From NCBI GenBank assembly GCA_013335425.1, contig JAAXVQ010000025.1, positions 1-12,192 of the forward strand: a DNA stretch of 12,192 nucleotides, in the 5' to 3' direction. This DNA comes from Candidatus Firestoneibacteriota bacterium (lineage in GTDB: Bacteria; Oederibacteriota; JAAXVQ01). The notes under the pieces were generated by a model, which saw only the letters and a program-made list of their open reading frames with translations, ran no database searches and had not been told where the DNA came from. Positions 1-6,651 of the stretch are shown piece after piece (position 1 is the first letter of the stretch; every line of letters starts with the position of its first letter). Position numbers and translations under genes: made by a program.

Positions 1-633
1 CGGCTGAACAACTTTTTGAAAGGATATGGCGTCTTTCTGGCCTCCTATCCGGCTTCGACCGATATGGCCACGATCGGCGGCATGATTGCCAACAATGCCT
101 CCGGCGCGAACTCGTGCAAACTCGGCACGACCCAGCATCAGGTCCTGGATTTGCACATCGTCCTGGCGGATGGAACCGGCCTGTGGACCTCGGAGATCAA
201 ATCGGGCGAACAGCCCTGGAGCAAGATCACCGAACTCGTCCGGCTCAACAAAGAGGTGATATCGATCAGACTCGCCCAGGACATGCCCATGACTGTCAGT
301 TGCGGGATCGCCGAGTGTCTGCTCGACCGTGACGCCTCTCCTGGAGACCTGATGCGGCGCGCCGAGGCGGAACCGGTGCAGGCGGCGCTGGCGGCGCTGA
401 TGAGCGCCGATCCGGTCGCCCGCCGTCGCCGGCAGCAACTCGAACAGGGCTGCGATGCGCTCATCGCCGGCGAGCGTGGCGGTGGCCAAGAGGCCGGTAG
501 CCGAATTGCCGACGATCAGGCTGTCGCGGACCCAGCCCTTGGTCTCGGGTATGAAGCTCCAGAGCAGCACCCACAGGCCGGCCGGCGCTTCCTTAGCTCT
601 GCCGATCAGCAACTTAATCAGTGTGTGAAGTGA
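1..633 (+). pseudogene. Broken FAD-linked oxidase (GlcD/D-lactate dehydrogenase type) joined in frame to a GGDEF-like tail
   Basis: The frame is open from base 1, so the gene starts before the window. Bases 1 to about 255 encode part of a PCMH-type FAD-binding domain: the run TIGGMIANNASGANSCK followed by LDLHIVLADGTG is the classic FAD-pyrophosphate loop of FAD-linked oxidases related to D-lactate dehydrogenase and GlcD. The match is good until about LNKEVIS (near 261). There the oxidase would normally continue for several hundred residues with the rest of the FAD and substrate domains. Instead the frame runs into MTVSCGIAECL...ASPGDLMRRAEAE (bases 283-372), which resembles the last strands of a GGDEF diguanylate cyclase domain, without the GGDEF motif itself. 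After about 375 the sequence is low-complexity Ala/Arg/Gln and stops at 633. I read this as a non-functional mosaic made by recombination, or as a metagenome assembly join. The FAD identification is firm; the GGDEF identification is moderate. Confidence 0.6.
361..633 (-). other. Protein-like open minus-strand frame without a start or known match
   Basis: Reading the minus strand from 633, a frame stays open with a natural-looking composition: a hydrophobic start (GLWVLLWSFIPETKGWVR), then DSLIVGNSATGLLATATLAG and ERIAALFELLPATAGD. It looks more like real protein than the Arg/Gln-rich plus-strand frame over the same bases. No start codon with a ribosome site is visible and I do not recognise the family. 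It may be a third gene fragment in the mosaic that begins with the FAD oxidase, or it may be chance. Confidence 0.25.
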
Positions 634-648
634 GGGACGTTGTGTTTT

Positions 649-665
649 GGGGGACTCCGTCCCCC
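649..665. repeat. Short perfect palindrome, copy 1 (REP-like)
   Basis: GGGGGAC (649-655) and GTCCCCC (659-665) form a perfect 7-bp stem around a TCC loop. No T-run follows on either strand, so it is not a typical terminator. A close variant, GAGGGACTCCGCCCCCA on the minus strand at 8637-8653, matches it at 14 of 17 positions. Short GC-rich palindromes of this sort are often dispersed REP sequences. The rest of 634-768 holds no gene that I can support. Confidence 0.5.
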
Positions 666-768
666 ATCACGCACAAACATGAAGTCTTCAGTGGTACGGC
701 GCCAGGTACGAATTTTGACTGTCGGAGATGATCATACACGCCCCTCGCTTTACTCAATAAAGACGTAT

Positions 769-1134
769 TCAGCGACAGCCGGCCGAAAGTCCGGCAGCTC
801 CGGGCTTTCCTTTGTTTCTTTCCACGCTAAAATGAAGGCCTAAATACTCGAGAATGCGGGTAAGCGTGAAATACTCCGGCTTGCCGTGCTTTGAAAGCGT
901 GCGATAAAGTTGGGTGCGGTTTAATTTTGTTTCTTTCGATAAAGTGCCCACACCGCCGACGGCATCAATGACGTTACGCAAAGATAAAATCAGCGTTTGC
1001 GGATCGTCTGCTTGTAAGGATTCCTTGATATAGGCCTCACGAAAAGCCGGATCATTTTTCAACATTTGAATGACGGTTTTAATAAATGCGCTGCCTGCCG
1101 GATTCTTTGACCTTGATAATGTCTTAACTGCCAT
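769..1134 (-). CDS. HigA-type antitoxin with HTH domain (addiction module antidote family)
   Basis: A 121-residue protein of the putative addiction module antidote family (COG3636/TIGR02684 type). It would bind and neutralise the toxin encoded just upstream and repress the shared promoter. Residues 45-105 carry the family core: VIDAVGGVGTLSKETKLNR is the helix-turn-helix region, followed by YRTLSKHGKPEYFTLTRILEYLGLHFSV, which matches the usual family ending. The first 40 residues hold the typical DPAFREAYIKESL segment. After the core there is a short Gly/Ala-rich tail (GKPGAAGLSAGCR), whose DNA contains a GCCGG/CCGGC hairpin at 778-795, so the tail may be a late extension. The ATG at 1134 is preceded by AGGGGAAAG at good spacing, and the reading frame overlaps the toxin gene by 11 bases, so translation is probably coupled. 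Toxin-first order is typical of hig-like modules. Confidence 0.85.
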   Translation of the reverse strand: MAVKTLSRSKNPAGSAFIKTVIQMLKNDPAFREAYIKESLQADDPQTLILSLRNVIDAVGGVGTLSKETKLNRTQLYRTLSKHGKPEYFTLTRILEYLGLHFSVERNKGKPGAAGLSAGCR

Positions 1135-1483
1135 AACGACTTTCCCCTTCCTGCCTGCGCAACTTATAATCTGCCCCATATTTCTTCGCCAGTTTGACGT
1201 CCTCTTTTCGAGTGTGTTTCTCGCCACCATACGGCAGGATAACCAGAAATTTTCCATCCTGCCCCAAGTAGACTCGATAGCCGGGTCCAACCGGAACCTC
1301 CAGTTCAAGGACTCCCTCGCCAACCGCTTTACAGTCCCCCAAATTTCCGAATTGCGCCCGCTCAAGTTGTTTGGTAATCGCCACTTTGGCTTGCAGCTCG
1401 GTTAAATGGATTAACCACTCCACAAAAGGTTCGCGCCCTGCTTGCGTCTGATAATTTCTAATTTCTCTCGGAAAGGCTTCCAT
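1124..1483 (-). CDS. HigB/RelE-like toxin (addiction module killer protein family)
   Basis: A 119-residue protein of the COG3657/TIGR02683 group of the RelE/ParE superfamily. Relatives are small toxins, mostly ribosome-dependent mRNA interferases; the activity here is inferred. Seen in the sequence: an N-terminal helical half (residues 1-45), then RAQFGNLGDCK, GPGYRVY (66-72) and LPYGGEKHTRKEDVKLAKKY (83-102), all in the family's usual order and spacing. Nothing is truncated, so it looks intact. The ATG at 1483 is chosen because TAGGGGAAGAT lies immediately upstream; an in-frame TTG at 1501 is possible but has no ribosome site. It is the first gene of the pair and overlaps the antitoxin by 11 bases. 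The pair sits between a degraded oxidase fragment and a transposase remnant, a common setting for mobile toxin-antitoxin modules. Confidence 0.85.
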   Translation of the reverse strand: MEAFPREIRNYQTQAGREPFVEWLIHLTELQAKVAITKQLERAQFGNLGDCKAVGEGVLELEVPVGPGYRVYLGQDGKFLVILPYGGEKHTRKEDVKLAKKYGADYKLRRQEGESRYGS

Positions 1484-1510
1484 ATCTTCCCCTAAGCCCA
1501 AGATTATCGA

Positions 1511-1522
1511 CGTCTATAAACG
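1511..1522. promoter_or_regulatory. Possible operator of the toxin-antitoxin pair
   Basis: CGTCTATAAACG is an imperfect 12-base palindrome (10 of 12 positions symmetric), 28 bases upstream of the toxin start. HigA-type antitoxins usually repress their own promoter by binding such sites. A TTGACC lies further upstream on the minus strand, but no -10 box at ideal spacing is visible, so the promoter itself is not assigned. Confidence 0.25.
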
Positions 1523-1686
1523 ACAAATGGTCAAGACCAATGTTGTGACTGACCGATATGGCAAGAACTGACATTGAATAGTTCCCTAACGTTGTTTGAG
1601 ATATTATTTTTAAAACAGCTTATTTTTTTATTGCCGGGAAGTTGGACATTGCCGGATGAAATAAGTTGCATTTTATTTTTTGGGTT

Positions 1687-1758
1687 TTGGGGGACGGTGA
1701 GGTGGGGGGCGCGGTTCTTGGGGTACTTGGAGTACTTGGGAACGTCGCCTTCCCCGCA
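1687..1758 (+). repeat. G-rich structured repeat segment next to transposase debris
   Basis: This stretch is strongly G-rich on the plus strand, unlike the AT-rich bases before it (1570-1680). It contains three tandem 9-mers, CTTGGGGTA, CTTGGAGTA and CTTGGGAAC (1717-1743). The middle forms a perfect hairpin GTACT-TGG-AGTAC (1723-1735), and GTTC/GAAC can close an outer stem. GGGAA/TTCCC (1738-1754) gives another small stem. It ends just before the transposase remnant. It looks like a REP-type element; no coding function is apparent. Bases 1523-1686 show nothing else I can name. Confidence 0.35.
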
Positions 1759-1763
1759 CCACA

Positions 1764-1904
1764 ACTGAGAGCAAGGTCTCTCTGGGATACGTCGAAGGGC
1801 TCAACAACAAGATTCGGGTCTTCCAACGCCGGGCATACGGTTTACGTGATCCCGAGTACCTTCGGCTCAAGGTTCTGACCTGTACGTTGCCCGACTTTGT
1901 GTGA
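1764..1904 (+). pseudogene. C-terminal remnant of an ISL3-type transposase
   Basis: Forty-six codons plus a TGA stop, reading TESKVSLGYVEGLNNKIR, then VFQRRAYGLRDPEYLRLK and a short LPDFV end. The E-LNNKIR-x-QRRAYG-(F/L)RD-EYLRLK pattern is the usual C-terminal end of DDE transposases of the ISL3 (IS204/IS1001/IS1165) group, following the last catalytic Glu helix. Everything upstream, including the catalytic core of about 300 residues, is missing, and the frame is replaced by the G-rich segment. The remnant therefore cannot encode an active enzyme. It shows that an insertion sequence once sat here and was mostly deleted. Confidence 0.75.
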
Positions 1905-1919
1905 AAACCGGGTCATTTC

Positions 1920-1944
1920 ACTCCACACGATTTGGAGAAGACCC
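1920..1944 (-). repeat. Probable right terminal inverted repeat of the lost ISL3-type element
   Basis: Read inward on the minus strand this begins GGGTCTTCTCCAAATCGTG, starts 40 bases beyond the transposase stop and is followed by a plain A-rich sequence. ISL3-group ends begin with GG, are about 20-30 bases long and lie close to the transposase stop, so the position fits. GGGTC at 1910-1914 and GACCC at 1940-1944 also face each other. No matching left end is present in the window. Confidence 0.4.
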
Positions 1945-2028
1945 AAAAAAATTAAAAATCTGTTTACTCATGAATGCATGGCAAACATTATCGACCATTC
2001 ATAGTGCTGCACGCACCTTTTTTCACTC

Positions 2029-4737
2029 TTAAACCCGGCGTGCCTGGCGCGATTTTCGCAGCCACTTCTCCAAACCCACCCACACCGAGGCACAAAAAGA
2101 AACCAACAGAATTTTCCACCAATAATCAAAAGCAATGGGTGCGCTGTGAAAAAATCGGTTCAAGATTGGTGTATAGGCAAATAACATTTGGCTTGCTATC
2201 ATCAGCACACATCCCAGCAAGATCCATCGATTAGAAAGAACGCCCAACTTAAACACCGACGATCGCAGCGATCGGCAATTCCATAAATAAAAAAGCTGCA
2301 CCATGACCACCACATTCACTGCCACGGTCCTGGCTTCCTCGATCCTGGCGCCTCGAGTCAATTCCAGATTAAATAGAAAAAACGAGCCGGCTACCATGAC
2401 TAGGCTGACCACTGCCATGCGCACAAGCATATCCCGACTGATAAGGGCGGCTTGGGGATTCCGCGGCGGTTGCTCCATTAATCCTGGTTCCTGAGGTTCG
2501 AAAGCCAAGGTTAAGCCTAAAAACAAAGCTGTGGTCATATTGATCCAGAGCATTTGCACAGGCAGAACCGGCAATTCCTCACCGGTTAGAACCGCTGCCA
2601 AGATAACCAAGCCCTGCCCCACATTGGTCGGCAGGGTCCAGACCAGGTATTTGACCAGGTTGCCAAAAACTCGCCGGCCTTCCCGGACGGCTTTTTCCAG
2701 AGTTGCGAAGTTATCGTCGGTCAAAAGCATATCCGCAGCTTCTTTGGCCACCTCGGTGCCTGTGATCCCCATGGCAATGCCAATGTCCGCCTGTTTTAAT
2801 GCCGGAGCGTCATTGACGCCGTCCCCGGTCATAGCGACAATTTGATTTTGCGCCTGAAGCGCTTCCACCAAGCGCAGTTTTTGTTCAGGCGCCACCCTGG
2901 CGCATACCGCGAGATTCATCACCAATTTGGCCAATTCCGTATCAGATAAAGCCTCTAGGTCCCTGCCGGTCATGGCTGCCTTGTGAGGCGTCTTTTCGCG
3001 TGAAGGAAGAATCCCGATTTGACGCGCAATGGCAATCGCGGTTTGGAGATGGTCGCCGGTGATCATTTTCACTTGAATGCCTGCGGCTTGGCAAGCAGCC
3101 ACCGCCTGGATGGCTTCAGGCCGAGGCGGGTCAAGCATGGCTTCCAGCCCCAGGAAGATCATTTCCCCCAAGGCTTCCCCCCGGCAAAAATCCCGGCAAG
3201 GCAACTCTCCTTGTGCAAAGGCCAACACGCGCAAGCCGATTTGCGAATAGGCTTCGGCTTGCTTTAAAATAGGCGCTGCATCCAGAGGTCTGATCCCTTG
3301 AGTGGTCTGAGCCTGTGTGCAAAGAGTAAGTATTTTTTCCACTGAGCCTTTGGCCCATACCATGCTTACCGTAGCAGCTGCCTCGCGATGCAAGGTGGCC
3401 ATATATTGTCGTTCGGATTCAAAAGGGATAACATCCAAACGCGGGAAACGACTTTGCAAACTGCTCTCCTCCAAAGCCGCTTTGCGCCCAGCAACCAGCA
3501 GGGCGGCTTCGGTAGGGTCGCCTTGAATGGTCCACGCTCCCTCCTTCTGAATAAGCTGCGCTTCGTTGCATAACATGCCGGCTGCCAGGCACTGCCCTAT
3601 AGGACTTTGCAGGTCAATGGTTTGCCTGGTCTCACCCTGGTAAAGTCCTCCCTCCAGGGAATATCCGGTCCCGGTCACAACGTATTCCACGCCTCCGGCC
3701 CATACACGCTGTACGGTCATTTGATTCTGGGTGAGTGTGCCGGTTTTATCCGTACAAATGACTGTGGTGCTGCCCAAGGTTTCCACGGCCGGCAAATGCC
3801 GGATGATGGCTTGCTTTTTGGCCATGTGGCTCACACCCAAAGCCAGGGTAATGGTCACTACTGCCGGCAAGCCTTCGGGAATAGTCCCTACCGCCAGCGC
3901 AATGGCAGCTAAAAACATATGCACTGGGGATTCACCTTTGAGCCAGCCAAATAAAAAAGTCAGCGCTGCCAGGGCTAAAATAGCCGCCAAGATCCAGTGG
4001 CTGAAACGGTTTATTTTCCGGATCAATGGTGTTTCCAAAGCCGGCCGATCCAACAGCTTAGCAATGCGGCCATTCTCGGTTTTATCCCCTGTGGCCACCA
4101 CCAAACCATACGCCTGCCCATAGGTCACCAGCGTACCTGCGTACGCCATATTTTTTCGGTCAGCCAGTATGGTCTCTGGCGGCAATACCAGGGTGTGTTT
4201 GGCCACAGGCGCGGATTCACCGGTTAAAGAAGACTCATTCACCTGAAACCCTTTAACCTCCAACAACCTAATATCTGCCGGAACTTTATCTCCGGATTGC
4301 AGAAAAACCAGATCCCCCGGCACTGCTTCCCGAGCGGCTACGCGTCTGACTTCTTTATCACGGATAATGGCAGCTTCGCTGGAGAGCATGGCTTTAAGGG
4401 ATTCAATCGCCTTCTCTGCTTTGGCTTCCTGCAAATACCCGACGATGGCATTAATCAGCACCACGCCAAATATCACGGCTGCATCCACCGGCGCTTTCAA
4501 CAGCGCGGTGAACAGGGCGGATAATAGCAGTACATAAATCAGCGGTTGATGAAATTGCAGGAGAAACTTGAAAAAAGAGTTTTTCGGTTTTCGGACGCTG
4601 AGCTGATTAAGCCCAAAATGCTGCCTGCGGCGCTGGGCTTCAAATAAAGCCAGACCCCGCGTGCGGTCGGATTCTAACAACCGCGCCACCTCTTCGGCAG
4701 ACAAGTGATGCCAATGTTTGCCCAACAGTGTTTCCAT
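2029..4737 (-). CDS. Type II P-type cation-transporting ATPase
   Basis: A 902-residue membrane pump that would use ATP to move a cation across the inner membrane. Domains in order: N-terminal cation-ATPase domain (about 1-60), M1-M2 (62-103), actuator domain with TGES (172-175), M3-M4 with PEGLP (287-291), phosphorylation site DKTGT (330-334, Asp330 is phosphorylated), nucleotide domain with KGS (463-465), hinge TGDGVNDAP (637-645), then M5-M10. Length and layout match the Ca2+/cation pumps of the COG0474 group. Aligning by eye with SERCA, the M4 Glu is kept (Glu288) and so are the M5 and M6 Asn residues (Asn705, Asn733). However, the M5 Glu771 position is Gln708 and the M6 Asp800 position is Ala737, so Ca2+ transport should not be assumed. 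The ATG at 4737 has GAGG nine bases upstream. The gene follows the ZIP gene by 34 bases and is probably on the same transcript. The gene looks intact. Confidence 0.9.
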   Translation of the reverse strand: METLLGKHWHHLSAEEVARLLESDRTRGLALFEAQRRRQHFGLNQLSVRKPKNSFFKFLLQFHQPLIYVLLLSALFTALLKAPVDAAVIFGVVLINAIVGYLQEAKAEKAIESLKAMLSSEAAIIRDKEVRRVAAREAVPGDLVFLQSGDKVPADIRLLEVKGFQVNESSLTGESAPVAKHTLVLPPETILADRKNMAYAGTLVTYGQAYGLVVATGDKTENGRIAKLLDRPALETPLIRKINRFSHWILAAILALAALTFLFGWLKGESPVHMFLAAIALAVGTIPEGLPAVVTITLALGVSHMAKKQAIIRHLPAVETLGSTTVICTDKTGTLTQNQMTVQRVWAGGVEYVVTGTGYSLEGGLYQGETRQTIDLQSPIGQCLAAGMLCNEAQLIQKEGAWTIQGDPTEAALLVAGRKAALEESSLQSRFPRLDVIPFESERQYMATLHREAAATVSMVWAKGSVEKILTLCTQAQTTQGIRPLDAAPILKQAEAYSQIGLRVLAFAQGELPCRDFCRGEALGEMIFLGLEAMLDPPRPEAIQAVAACQAAGIQVKMITGDHLQTAIAIARQIGILPSREKTPHKAAMTGRDLEALSDTELAKLVMNLAVCARVAPEQKLRLVEALQAQNQIVAMTGDGVNDAPALKQADIGIAMGITGTEVAKEAADMLLTDDNFATLEKAVREGRRVFGNLVKYLVWTLPTNVGQGLVILAAVLTGEELPVLPVQMLWINMTTALFLGLTLAFEPQEPGLMEQPPRNPQAALISRDMLVRMAVVSLVMVAGSFFLFNLELTRGARIEEARTVAVNVVVMVQLFYLWNCRSLRSSVFKLGVLSNRWILLGCVLMIASQMLFAYTPILNRFFHSAPIAFDYWWKILLVSFCASVWVGLEKWLRKSRQARRV

Positions 4738-4771
4738 TTAACGATTCCTCGGTTTTCGCGATATCACGATT

Positions 4772-5584
4772 TCATCCCAATGCCACATCCAACACCATCA
4801 TGATTAAAAACCCCAGTATGGCTCCGCCGGTGGCGATTTCCGTGTGGCCATTGCGCTGCGATTCCGGTATAACTTCCTCGACCACCACAAATATCATAGC
4901 GCCGGCCGCAAAAGCTAAAGCATAAGGCAGCAGCGGCTTTGCCGCCAAGACCATTGCTGCCCCAATTAAGCTCGCAATAGGTTCCACCACAGCGGATAAT
5001 TGGCCATACCAGAAACTCCTCAATCTTGATAAGCCTTCCCGCCTAAGCGGAACTGAAACGGCAAAGCCCTCGGGAAAATTTTGTATTCCAATGCCCAATG
5101 CCAGCGCAACCGCCCCTGACAAGGTTGCTCCCGAAAATCCCGCACCCACTGCGCCAAACGCCACACCGATGGCCAGACCTTCCGGAATATTATGCAGCGT
5201 AATTGCCAAAACCAGGAGTGTACTGCGCCGCCAGGATGTTTTGATGCCTTCTGCCTCTGTGGTGGGATAACCAATGTGCAAATGCGGAATAATCCAATCA
5301 ATCAACCTTAAAAAAACAGCCCCCAATAAAAAACCCACCGCAGCCGGAATCCAGGCTGCCACTGGCCCGCTTTGAGACATTTCAATGGCCGGTGCCAATA
5401 AAGACCAAAAACTGGCTGCGATCATAACTCCGCCGGCAAACCCCAGCATGCCGTCCAATGCCTTCTGGTTAAATTTCCAGGTGGTAAATACGGCCGCAGC
5501 GCCCAGGGCGGTAATCCCCCAGGTGAAGATCCCGGCGCCAAACGCCTGCATTATTGGAGAAAAATTATGAATAAAATTTATCAT
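4772..5584 (-). CDS. ZIP-family divalent metal transporter (GufA-like)
   Basis: A 270-residue polytopic inner-membrane protein of the ZIP family, which moves Zn2+, Fe2+, Mn2+ or similar ions, usually into the cytoplasm. Seen in the sequence: eight hydrophobic segments; the TM4 motif [14 protein letters not shown] (His131, Asn132, Glu135); the TM5 motif [14 protein letters not shown] (Gln168, Asn169, Glu172); and [10 protein letters not shown] (Glu236/237) in a late segment. These are the residues that form the two-metal centre in bacterial ZIP structures, so the transporter should be functional. I place the start at the ATG at 5584 because homologues begin near here ([20 protein letters not shown]); an AGGA lies 13 bases upstream. 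An in-frame GTG at 5635 would add 17 residues. It lies downstream of the cupredoxin-like gene and 34 bases before the ATPase gene, giving a metal-handling cluster. The metal cannot be told from sequence. Confidence 0.88.
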   Translation of the reverse strand: MINFIHNFSPIMQAFGAGIFTWGITALGAAAVFTTWKFNQKALDGMLGFAGGVMIAASFWSLLAPAIEMSQSGPVAAWIPAAVGFLLGAVFLRLIDWIIPHLHIGYPTTEAEGIKTSWRRSTLLVLAITLHNIPEGLAIGVAFGAVGAGFSGATLSGAVALALGIGIQNFPEGFAVSVPLRREGLSRLRSFWYGQLSAVVEPIASLIGAAMVLAAKPLLPYALAFAAGAMIFVVVEEVIPESQRNGHTEIATGGAILGFLIMMVLDVALG

Positions 5585-5640
5585 GTCCGAGATGATATCC
5601 TTTTCTAAAACACCTAAAACAGCAGCGTAAGACACATCCC

Positions 5641-5698
5641 TACCAGGAGCCTCAAGCGGGATCCCGGGTTCCCCTGGCGCCCCCGAAGCTTTACTCCG
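5641..5698 (-). other. GC-rich potential hairpin between the cupredoxin-like and ZIP genes
   Basis: The gap between the two genes contains a perfect 10-base palindrome CGGGATCCCG (5657-5666), and GGAG/CTCC pairs bracket it further out. The segment is much more GC-rich than the rest of the gap. No U-run follows on the minus strand, so it is a poor terminator. It may be an mRNA processing or stabilising structure that sets different levels of the two neighbours, or simply a short repeat. Confidence 0.25.
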
Positions 5699-5699
5699 G

Positions 5700-6380
5700 C
5701 TATTCCACCACTACGCGGGCGCTTATTCCATGATTTTGTTTGGGATATCCCGGGCGTGAAAGCAAGTAGACCCCCGCAGGCAATCCTTGCTTCAATTCCA
5801 CAATTTCCATTTGCTTATGCTTCAGTTTGAATTTTACCTCCGTACCCAACAACTCCAAATCTCCATGAGGAATAAACGAAGATGTATACCAATAAACCAC
5901 TACGGGTTGGTTGCCCTTGAAACGGGTTATTTCGGGTTTAAACTGTTTGTATCCGGCTATGATGGCCACCGCTTGCGCCGTGGCAGTATTGGCGGCGCTT
6001 CCCACACGCAGATTTGCGGTCATGGTTTTACCCGATTTTGCTGTTTTAAATTGAATCTCGTAATCACCCGGCTTTAACGCTGCAAGGTTTAAGGCCGTAA
6101 GTTTGTTCTTTTCTAATTCCAAAACCAAGGGCGCTGGAAACTGCAAGGACAACGTGCCCGGATCGCCGGAGCCGTTGACCACCCAAAGAGAGCTTGGCGT
6201 GTTTTCAGCTATGGTGACCGCCTTCGGGAATACACCCTCGGCCGTGACGATAAGCCCTTGCTCCATAACCGCCGTCGTGGTCAGGGCCGCCGGAGACCCT
6301 GGCTCAGCCCAAGCCGAAACGGCACTCAGCCCCGCCGCCAATAATCCGCAGCCAACAATCCATCTCACGTTTTTTCGCAT
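5700..6380 (-). CDS. Secreted cupredoxin-like protein with two domains
   Basis: A 226-residue exported protein. A Sec signal peptide is clear: MRKNVR, a hydrophobic core, and a cleavage site after AWA (residue 25). The mature part seems to hold two cupredoxin-fold units: about 42-127 ([19 protein letters not shown] ... [11 protein letters not shown] ... ANLRV) and about 145-226 ([18 protein letters not shown] ... [12 protein letters not shown] ... ISARVVVE). The strand order and the pG-x-Y turn fit small blue-copper folds. Of the four classic copper ligands only candidate histidines are visible (His172 and His217); there is no Cys, which is replaced around LLSRPG, so a type-1 copper site is unlikely. 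The ATG at 6380 has a strong GGAGG five bases upstream. It precedes the ZIP and ATPase genes and may hold or pass metal in the periplasm; this role is inferred from position. Family assignment is by fold pattern only. Confidence 0.7.
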   Translation of the reverse strand: MRKNVRWIVGCGLLAAGLSAVSAWAEPGSPAALTTTAVMEQGLIVTAEGVFPKAVTIAENTPSSLWVVNGSGDPGTLSLQFPAPLVLELEKNKLTALNLAALKPGDYEIQFKTAKSGKTMTANLRVGSAANTATAQAVAIIAGYKQFKPEITRFKGNQPVVVYWYTSSFIPHGDLELLGTEVKFKLKHKQMEIVELKQGLPAGVYLLSRPGYPKQNHGISARVVVE

Positions 6381-6403
6381 ACCCACCTCCAAATTTATTT
6401 TGT

Positions 6404-6448
6404 CCAGTATGCCCCGGTCTCGGCGTACCGCTATCCTGCCAGTATGCC
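6404..6448 (-). promoter_or_regulatory. Direct repeat in the leader of the cupredoxin-like gene
   Basis: The 10-mer GGCATACTGG (minus strand) occurs twice, at 6448-6439 and 6413-6404, 35 bases apart, between the large stem-loop and the ribosome site. Two exact copies within 45 bases are unlikely by chance and could be half-sites for a regulator or part of an RNA fold. No known regulator site is recognised. Confidence 0.3.
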
Positions 6449-6532
6449 TGCGGCCGGGCAAACTCACGTCCATGAAGTATAGGGGTGTTTCCCCTCATAG
6501 GTCGCCGACGCGCCAAACTTATGGCCGCAGGC
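6446..6532 (-). ncRNA. Structured leader element closed by a perfect 10-bp stem
   Basis: In the 271-base gap upstream of the cupredoxin-like gene, GCCTGCGGCC and GGCCGCAGGC (6523-6532 and 6446-6455) form a perfect 10-bp stem closing an 87-base element. Inside is a second hairpin: GGGG/CCCC (6482-6485 with 6491-6494, loop TGTTT) extended by CCATGA/TCATAGG with one bulge. The 5' and 3' linkers hold the related words AGTTTGGC and AGTTTGCC. A closing stem, an inner hairpin and a position about 65 bases before a strong Shine-Dalgarno upstream of metal-transport genes fit a cis-regulatory RNA. I could not match it to the TPP, cobalamin, yybP-ykoY manganese, NiCo, fluoride or c-di-GMP riboswitch patterns. 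Read on the plus strand it ends in TTTTTGTTT and could act as a terminator, but no plus-strand gene lies upstream. Confidence 0.4.
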
Positions 6533-6595
6533 TTTTTGTTTAAAGGATGCATCGGGTATTTCAGGTTCGCACATGGATTTCAATGCTTCTTTTTT

Positions 6596-6626
6596 AAAAC
6601 GCAATTTCCCTCGCAACTGCTTGCGT
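6596..6626 (-). terminator. Possible terminator after the beta-barrel gene
   Basis: About 25 bases past the stop of the beta-barrel gene the minus strand reads ACGCAA (6626-6621), then TTGCGT (6604-6599) followed by TTT. The 16-base loop offers the alternative inner stem CGCAA/TTGCG (6625-6621 with 6616-6612). The U-run is short, so termination may be partial. If it works, the cupredoxin gene has its own promoter or depends on read-through. Confidence 0.3.
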
Positions 6627-6651
6627 AGGGTTCAAGGCACCGGCACTACGA

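Noticed and set aside
1531..1764. A 77-codon minus-strand frame over the G-rich segment
   Set aside because: Its sequence (Pro/Lys/Asn-rich) follows the tandem 9-mers and it has no supported start or family match.
3731..4123. A 130-codon plus-strand frame inside the P-type ATPase gene
   Set aside because: It lies opposite the highly conserved DKTGT and PEGL region of the ATPase and has no recognisable protein pattern.
6446..6470. Plus-strand words GGGCAAAC and GACGC resembling parts of a c-di-GMP-I (GEMM) riboswitch
   Set aside because: The remaining conserved core (GCAAAGCC...GGCC receptor and GGUAGxxGG-type segment) is missing or in the wrong order, and no plus-strand gene follows.
6103..6543. 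A 146-codon plus-strand frame over the cupredoxin gene start and leader
   Set aside because: It runs opposite the signal peptide and ribosome site of the minus-strand gene and lacks its own ribosome site.
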